A stretch of DNA of 22,330 nucleotides from Archangiaceae bacterium. Its GTDB lineage: Bacteria > Myxococcota > Myxococcia > Myxococcales > Myxococcaceae. The notes below the pieces were generated by a model. The model was not told where the DNA came from and made no database searches. It saw only the letters and a list, made by a program, of their open reading frames with translations. The stretch covers positions 8,442-30,771 of the forward strand of contig JAHFDQ010000007.1 of the NCBI GenBank assembly GCA_023248915.1. The letters run 5' to 3'. Shown here one piece after another: positions 6,619 through 11,542 of the stretch. Position numbers and translations under genes: made by a program. How positions within the stretch are numbered: position 1 is the first letter of the stretch; every line of letters starts with the position of its first letter.

Positions 6619-7695
6619 GTGCGCCCGCTCGAGGCCTGGCGGCTGGGCCGCGTCGAGTACGTGGACGGGCTGTCGACTCAGGCTTCGTTCGGCAGCGCTC
6701 TCGCGGAGGGGCTCGTCCCCGACTCGCTGCTGTTGCTCGAGCACCCTCCCGTCCTCACCCTGGGCCGTTCGGCGAAGCGCGAGAACATCGTCGCCAGTCC
6801 CGAGGCGCTCGCGGCCGAAGGGGTGGAAGTCTTCGACACCGACCGCGGCGGCGACGTCACCTACCACGGGCCGGGGCAGGTGGTCGGGTACCCCATCTTC
6901 GAGCTCCGGCACCGGCCCGACGTGCGCCGGTACATCCGCGACCTCGAGGAGTCCATCGTCCGCGCGCTGGCGCGGTTCGGCATCGTGGCGGCGCACATTC
7001 CGAAGTGGCCGGGGGTGTGGGTTCGGCCCGACGGCCCGAGGCCCGAGAAGATCGCCGCCATCGGAGTGCACATCGCCCGCTGGCGGACGCGCCACGGCTT
7101 CGCCCTCAACGTCTCGACCCAGCTCGCCCACTTCGGGCTGATAGTGCCCTGCGGAATTCGCGAGGGTGGAGTGACCTCGGTCGAGCGCGAGCTGGGGCGC
7201 CGCGTCGGATTGGCCGAGGCCGAGACGGCGCTGGCCGAGTCGGTGGCCGAGGTGTTCGGGTCAGCCCTGACTTGGCGAGCGCCCCAGGAGCGCACGGTGT
7301 CGGTGGTGGCGGTGCGCCGCACGGACGACGGGCCGAAGGTGCTGCTCTTGCACCGGGTCGCCGCGCGGGGCGGCTTCTGGCAGGTGGTGACCGGCAGAGT
7401 CGAAGAGGGCGAGGACGGGCCGGGAGCCGCGGCGCGCGAGCTCCGCGAGGAGTCGGGGCGAAGTCTTCCCGTCACCGGGCTTGGGTACCGGCACAGCTGC
7501 GCGCGCGAGGGCGAGGGGCTGCCGCGGGTGGTCGAGGAGGAGGCCTTCTTCGCTCGGTGGGACGGCGACCCGGCGGTCTGCCTCGACCCTCGAGAGCACG
7601 ACGCGTTCGAGTGGGTACGTGCCGACGCGGTGCTCGAGCGGCTTCCGTATGAGGGGCTGAAGGTGGCCGTCAGGCTGGCGCTCGCGCGCGGCTGA
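6619..7695 (+). CDS. lipB: Octanoyltransferase LipB fused to a Nudix hydrolase
   Basis: A 358-residue two-domain protein. The N-terminal part (about 1-215) is LipB, which moves octanoate from acyl-carrier protein to the lipoyl-domain lysine. The RGGDVTYHGPGQ motif (R76-Q87, H83), the conserved Lys144 and the catalytic Cys178 in PCGI are all present. The C-terminal part (about 222-358) is a Nudix hydrolase with box G259-X5-E265-X7-R273-ELREES-G280, in a context (FWQVVTGRVEEGE, EHDAFEWV) resembling NudB-type dihydroneopterin triphosphate pyrophosphatases. The Nudix substrate cannot be read from sequence. GTG 6619 begins 3 nt after the upstream stop. This is probably the last gene of the lipoate/dehydrogenase run, since the next gene is convergent. 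Confidence 0.94.
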   Translation: MRPLEAWRLGRVEYVDGLSTQASFGSALAEGLVPDSLLLLEHPPVLTLGRSAKRENIVASPEALAAEGVEVFDTDRGGDVTYHGPGQVVGYPIFELRHRPDVRRYIRDLEESIVRALARFGIVAAHIPKWPGVWVRPDGPRPEKIAAIGVHIARWRTRHGFALNVSTQLAHFGLIVPCGIREGGVTSVERELGRRVGLAEAETALAESVAEVFGSALTWRAPQERTVSVVAVRRTDDGPKVLLLHRVAARGGFWQVVTGRVEEGEDGPGAAARELREESGRSLPVTGLGYRHSCAREGEGLPRVVEEEAFFARWDGDPAVCLDPREHDAFEWVRADAVLERLPYEGLKVAVRLALARG

Positions 7696-7787
7696 CCGGG
7701 AGTCTTGGGGCCGCCCTCGACTCCGCTCGGGCTTAGCGGCAAATTCCGCCGGGCTAGACGGCACTCTGGTCGAGTTGAACGGAAGCT

Positions 7788-7803
7788 GCCGAGGCGGCTC
7801 GGC
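7788..7803. terminator. possible hairpin terminator between convergent genes
   Basis: A perfect 6-bp inverted repeat (GCCGAG, loop GCGG, CTCGGC) lies at the end of the 107-bp gap between the LipB-Nudix and MBL-fold genes. There is no T tract on either strand, so this is a weak candidate. The gap shows nothing else. Confidence 0.25.
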
Positions 7804-8717
7804 TAGAGGGAGATCGGCTGGCGTTCGCGCGCCAGGACGGTGCGCGGCCTCACCTTGCGCACCACCCGCAGCAACCGCGCCAGGTCGGCGTCGGTGCGGG
7901 TCGGGTCGTGGTGAAACAGCGCCAGCATCTTCACGCCCGCCCGGTTGGCGGCTTCGACGGCACCCTGCCAGGTCGAGTGGCCCCAGCCGGTCTTCGGAGG
8001 CCCGGCCCGTCCTTCGTACTCGTCCGCGGTGTACATCGCGTCGTAGATGAGCAGGTCGGCTCCGTGCGCGAGCGCTGCGAGCCGCTCGTCGGCCTCGGTG
8101 CCGTGCTCGATGTCGGTCGCGTAGACCACCGACTTGCCCTCGAAGTCCACGCGGTAGCCGAGCGAGCCTCCGGGGTGGTTCAGCTCGACCGGCGTGACGG
8201 TGACTCCCCCCAGGTCGACGCGCTGGCCCTCGGCGATCGGCCAGAATTCCAGCTTCGCCTTGAAGGCCAACTCCGCCGTCACCGGGAAGTAAGGCTGGCG
8301 CATGTGGCCGCTCAAGATCTGCTGCACGGTCTGGCCGCCCCGGGTAGGCCCGTACACGGCGAAGCGGTTGCGCGAGTCGAACAGCGGGGTGAAGAACGGC
8401 AGCCCCTGCACATGATCGTAGTGGTAGTGCGAGAAGAAGATCGCTCCGTTCAGCGGCGCTGAGTAGGCCGCCCCCAGCTCGCGAATGCCCGAGCCGGCGT
8501 CGAACACTAGCAACTGGGTGCCGCAGCGCACTTCGACGCAAGGCGTGTTGCCCCCGGCGCGAAAAGTGACCGGTCCGGGCGCAGGAATCGACCCGCGCAC
8601 GCCCCAGAACCGGACCGTCAGCTCGGTACCCAGCTCTGCGCGAACGGCGCCCCCCAGCTTCCGCCGGGACCGGTCAGCCGGCCTTGAACTTCTGCTCGCC
8701 CTCGGCGATGACTTCAA
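7803..8717 (-). CDS. Metallo-beta-lactamase-fold hydrolase (PhnP / cyclic phosphodiesterase-like)
   Basis: An MBL-fold enzyme of up to 304 residues. The metal-binding HXHXDH is at H97-H99-D101-H102 in SHYHYDHVQGLPFF. Further likely ligands are the His of ELNHPGG, the Asp of YATDIEH and the His pair in LFHHDP. The opening VRFWGVRGSIPAPGP is typical of a soluble family often annotated as MBL-fold hydrolases related to PhnP and cyclic nucleotide phosphodiesterases. The start is uncertain. TTG 8717 gives the longest frame and would overlap the end of ribA by 44 nt. No ATG or GTG lies in frame between the ribA stop and the conserved core, so initiation at a CTG near residues 30-33 is also possible. 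Overlap or adjacency with ribA implies one leftward operon. The substrate is unknown. Confidence 0.85.
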   Translation of the reverse strand: MKSSPRASRSSRPADRSRRKLGGAVRAELGTELTVRFWGVRGSIPAPGPVTFRAGGNTPCVEVRCGTQLLVFDAGSGIRELGAAYSAPLNGAIFFSHYHYDHVQGLPFFTPLFDSRNRFAVYGPTRGGQTVQQILSGHMRQPYFPVTAELAFKAKLEFWPIAEGQRVDLGGVTVTPVELNHPGGSLGYRVDFEGKSVVYATDIEHGTEADERLAALAHGADLLIYDAMYTADEYEGRAGPPKTGWGHSTWQGAVEAANRAGVKMLALFHHDPTRTDADLARLLRVVRKVRPRTVLARERQPISL

Positions 8718-9339
8718 TCATGTGCCCCGAACGCTCGCGCTTCGTCCTCAGGTAGTCGACGTTATGCGGATTGGCTTCCGCGCGCGACGGGATTCTCCGC
8801 CGCACCGGGACGCCTTCTTCGACGAGCCCGGCGATCTTAAGTGGGTTGTTGGTGATCAGGTCGACCGACTGCACGTCGAGCGCCCTCAGAATTTCGGCGG
8901 CCGCGTCGTACCGGCGCAAGTCGTCGGCGAAGCCGAGCTGCCGGTTGGCCTCGTAGGTGTCGGCCCCTTCGGCCTGCAGCGCGTAGGCCTTGATCTTGTT
9001 CCCCAGGCCGATGCCACGCCCTTCCTGCCGCAGGTAGACGACGACTCCGCACCCGGTGTGGGCCACCAGGTCGAGCGCCCGCTCTAGCTGTTCCCGGCAA
9101 TCGCACTTCAGGCTGCCGAACACCTCGCTGGTGAGGCACTCGGAGTGGAGCCGAACCGGCACCCCCTCGCGACCGCCCACCTCGCCCATCACCATCGCCA
9201 CGTGTTCCCGGCCGTTGCGCCGATCGCGGAAGACGACTACCCGGAAGACGCCTCGGGTGGTCGGCAGGTCGGCCTCCGAGAACCGGTCGAGCACCCGCTC
9301 CCGCCGCCTGGTCGGGAGCATGTCTGTCTTGTCAGTCAT
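8674..9339 (-). CDS. ribA: GTP cyclohydrolase II
   Basis: First committed enzyme of riboflavin synthesis: opens GTP to 2,5-diamino-6-ribosylamino-pyrimidinone phosphate with release of formate and pyrophosphate. The zinc ligands are visible as C68-X10-C79-X-C81 in HSECLTSEVFGSLKCDC, and RQEGRGIGL (104-112) is the signature that follows. ITNNPLKI is also conserved. At 221 residues it is slightly longer than the Escherichia coli enzyme and stands alone, with no DHBP synthase (RibB) domain. The ATG at 9339 has no strong Shine-Dalgarno; ATG 9321 is an alternative. No other riboflavin gene is in the window, so this may be a second, dispersed copy. The downstream MBL-fold gene overlaps or abuts it. 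Confidence 0.95.
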   Translation of the reverse strand: MTDKTDMLPTRRRERVLDRFSEADLPTTRGVFRVVVFRDRRNGREHVAMVMGEVGGREGVPVRLHSECLTSEVFGSLKCDCREQLERALDLVAHTGCGVVVYLRQEGRGIGLGNKIKAYALQAEGADTYEANRQLGFADDLRRYDAAAEILRALDVQSVDLITNNPLKIAGLVEEGVPVRRRIPSRAEANPHNVDYLRTKRERSGHMIEVIAEGEQKFKAG

Positions 9340-9371
9340 CGAAGTATTTTCCCGTTCGTCCGGGGCGGCGC

Positions 9372-9400
9372 ATTCAAGCGATCTGCCTCGATCAAGTCAA
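9372..9400 (-). promoter_or_regulatory. probable sigma-70-type promoter of ribA
   Basis: On the minus strand, TTGACT (9400-9395) and TTGAAT (9377-9372) are separated by exactly 17 bp; they match the consensus at 5/6 and 4/6 positions. The predicted start near 9365 leaves a leader of about 25 nt before the ribA ATG. That is too short for an FMN riboswitch, so ribA here appears not to be riboswitch-controlled. Confidence 0.5.
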
Positions 9401-9543
9401 GGTAGCTCGCCCCCACTACTGCGCGTAAATGCCCGTAATCACTAGCCCGGCCGCTCCTCGGTTGCAGCCGTTCGGTTAGATGCCCGCTGGCGCCGGCCGT
9501 TCTGAATCGCGACCTGCACAATGGGTTTGGGCGGAGCCGTGGA

Positions 9544-9572
9544 TTGACAGAAGTCCGAAGGCACATTAGACG
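9544..9572 (+). promoter_or_regulatory. probable promoter of the histone-like/chagasin-like gene
   Basis: A perfect -35 TTGACA (9544-9549) is followed after 17 bp by TAGACG (9567-9572), a weak -10. Transcription would start near 9579, upstream of the AAGGAG at 9584-9589 and the ATG at 9598. This argues against the in-frame TTG at 9544 as a start codon, since that TTG is part of the -35 box. Confidence 0.45.
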
Positions 9573-9583
9573 GGCCCATTCGC

Positions 9584-9589
9584 AAGGAG
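9584..9589 (+). promoter_or_regulatory. Shine-Dalgarno AAGGAG deciding the 9598 start
   Basis: AAGGAG lies 8 nt before ATG 9598, the best ribosome-binding site in this part of the window, and fixes the start of the following gene. Confidence 0.7.
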
Positions 9590-9597
9590 TCCGCGGC

Positions 9598-10881
9598 ATG
9601 GCCAAGGCCAAAGCCGGGGCCCGCAAAGCCCCCGCAGCCTCAAAGAAAACCCTCAAGCTTGGGCTCATCAAGAATGCTTCGAAGAAGATGGCCAAAGCCG
9701 CGGCACGAGTGGTGAAGGCCGCAACGAAGCTGGCCAAGGCTGCTTCCGTTGCCAAGGCGATGCCGCCCAAGGTCGCGGCGCTCAAGGCTGTGGCCCCCGT
9801 CGTCAAGGCTGCCCTTCCGAAGGCTTTCGCCGTCAAGAAGGGGGCGCAGTCCGCCGAGGCCGCGAAGCTGTCTTTCCAGGCGCCGGTGCCGGACAAGCCC
9901 TTGCCGCGGGCGTCCAAGCTCCCAGCTTCCGGTGAGCCGCTCACCAAGCGCGAGATGGAGCAGCTCTTGACCGCTGGCGCAGGGCGCGGTGTCGAGGGAG
10001 AGGGTTCACTGAAGGGCCGCCTACGGGTGAAGGACGGCTTCCCCTTCCTGGCCATCATCGGACGCGACAAGCGCGAGCTGGTCTTCTTGTTGCAGGGCCC
10101 CGATCAAGAGGTCCTCCCGGCCTATGCGGACCACAAGGTGTCGGTCAGCGGGCTGATCAAGAAGACGACGAACTACGGCGGAACGGTCGACGTGCGGAAG
10201 TACTCGGCCAAGAAGCCCGAGGCCGAGGCGGCGCCTCCTCCTCCCGTCGAAGTGAAGTTGAAGTACCTGTCTCCTGGAGAGATCGAACAGCTCTGCGCCG
10301 CGGGCATGGGCGCCGGCATGCGCGGCTTCGCGACGATGCGCGGCCACCTCGAGATGACGGGCGACGACTTCTTCCTGGTCACCTCGAACGGCGGCACCCG
10401 GCAGCAGGTTTCCTTCCTGCTTCAAGGCAAGGGGGCCAAGGGGCTGAGGAAATTCGTGGGCCAGGTGGTGCAGGTGACCGGGGTGGTCGACAAGACCGCC
10501 GGCTGGGGCGGCACCGTCCAGGTCGAGATTCACGAACCGCGCCCTTCCGAGCACAGGGCGGTGTCGCGAGAGGCCATGGCCATCTCGAAGGTGGAAGGGG
10601 CTTCGGCAGGCGCGGCGGCCGAGCTGGTGGTGAACAACGGCCTGGCGGTGAAGCTGCTCGAGCGCGCGGGTTACACCTGGGCGATCGAACCGACCGTCGC
10701 CAAGCGCATCGGCCTGCGGGAAGCCAACTTCGTCGCGTCGTCGCATGGACCCGCCACGCGCGAGTTCTTCTTCACTCCGCGCACCCCTGGGGTGTTTGAA
10801 GTGGAGTTCTTCCTCGCAAAGGCGTTCATGCCCTCTCAGGTCTCGAAGACCTACAAGCTTACGGTGAGCGTCAGGCCCTAG
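9598..10881 (+). CDS. Protein with histone-like Lys/Ala tail, a tandem-duplicated domain and a chagasin-like C-terminal domain
   Basis: A 427-residue protein of unknown function with three parts. Residues 1-85 are Lys/Ala/Pro-rich (MAKAKAGARKAPAASKK, ending in AFAVKKGAQ), like the tails of histone-H1-type bacterial proteins and potentially DNA-binding. Residues 114-202 and 223-313 are two copies of one domain of about 90 residues. They share (L)(T/S)xxE(M/I)EQL-AAG, a central VSFLLQG-type strand and a closing YGGTV/WGGTV strand, and are predicted to be beta-rich, perhaps OB-like. Residues 329-427 resemble the chagasin/I42 cysteine-protease-inhibitor fold: ERAGYTWAIEP in place of the NPTTGYxW loop, GPATREFFFTP, and VSKTYKLTVSV at the end. 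No signal peptide is seen, so it should be cytoplasmic. It appears monocistronic or leads into the barrel gene 31 nt downstream. Confidence 0.82.
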   Translation: MAKAKAGARKAPAASKKTLKLGLIKNASKKMAKAAARVVKAATKLAKAASVAKAMPPKVAALKAVAPVVKAALPKAFAVKKGAQSAEAAKLSFQAPVPDKPLPRASKLPASGEPLTKREMEQLLTAGAGRGVEGEGSLKGRLRVKDGFPFLAIIGRDKRELVFLLQGPDQEVLPAYADHKVSVSGLIKKTTNYGGTVDVRKYSAKKPEAEAAPPPPVEVKLKYLSPGEIEQLCAAGMGAGMRGFATMRGHLEMTGDDFFLVTSNGGTRQQVSFLLQGKGAKGLRKFVGQVVQVTGVVDKTAGWGGTVQVEIHEPRPSEHRAVSREAMAISKVEGASAGAAAELVVNNGLAVKLLERAGYTWAIEPTVAKRIGLREANFVASSHGPATREFFFTPRTPGVFEVEFFLAKAFMPSQVSKTYKLTVSVRP

Positions 10882-10912
10882 CCGCCGACGTTTCGCCGGA
10901 AAGGACTACCCA

Positions 10913-11542
10913 GTGACTCGCTTCGTCGCGGCCGCGCTGCTGTTTGCCTCATCGCTCGTGGCGGCTCAGGAGATCGGTCGGGAAATTCCGGCCGAGCAGA
11001 CGCCCCCGGCGTCGTCGTCGAGCTCGTCCAGCTCGAGCTACGACAACCAGTACCAGACCCCTGCGACTCCGTCTTCGTCCCTGGCGGCGCCTCCCCGGGC
11101 GCCGGGGCCCCGTCGAGGCGCCTTCGGGGTTCGCGCCCAGCTCGGCGGTTCTGCGGCCGGCATCGGCGCTCCGACGGTGGGCTTCGTGTTCCTGGCGTCC
11201 GAGGCGGTCGGCATCACCTTCGACCTCGGCATGGGCGTCACGGACAAGGGCGCCTTCGGCTTCGGGTTCGCGGCAGGCCTCGACGTGCACCCCGGCAGCA
11301 TCACCAAGCCTGTCCGGCCGGTGTTCTCGATTGGCGCCGGTTTCGGGAAGACGGTGTCCACCCAGGCGGACGACTTCGTGATGGACGTCAAGCTGGGCGG
11401 AGGCGCCGAGTACTGGTTCAGCGACAACTTTTCGGTCGGCGGTAGGGTTCTCATCGACGTGCCCATCGACCTGTCGTCCTCGAAGAGCGGGTTCCAGATC
11501 GTCACGCTGACGCCGGGCGTCGGTGGGACCTTCTACTTCTAG
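10913..11542 (+). CDS. Small outer-membrane beta-barrel protein with Ser-rich N-terminal linker
   Basis: A 209-residue exported protein. Residues 1-18 are a classic signal peptide (MTRFVAAALLFASSLVAA, cleavage before QE). Residues 19-70 are a disordered linker with a run of nine serines (34-42, encoded by mixed TCG/AGC/TCC codons) and Pro/Ala. The rest consists of alternating Gly-rich amphipathic strands ending in a terminal aromatic (GGTFYF), typical of outer-membrane barrels of the OmpA/OmpW size class. GTG 10913 is preceded by GGAAAGGA (about 10898-10904). The specific function is unknown. The stop directly abuts the GTG of rnr with no intervening base, so translation of RNase R is probably coupled to this gene, an odd functional pairing. 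Confidence 0.8.
   Translation: MTRFVAAALLFASSLVAAQEIGREIPAEQTPPASSSSSSSSSYDNQYQTPATPSSSLAAPPRAPGPRRGAFGVRAQLGGSAAGIGAPTVGFVFLASEAVGITFDLGMGVTDKGAFGFGFAAGLDVHPGSITKPVRPVFSIGAGFGKTVSTQADDFVMDVKLGGGAEYWFSDNFSVGGRVLIDVPIDLSSSKSGFQIVTLTPGVGGTFYF

Noticed and set aside
9340..9371. FMN riboswitch before ribA
   Set aside because: The predicted leader is only about 25 nt and shows none of the conserved RFN stem sequences.
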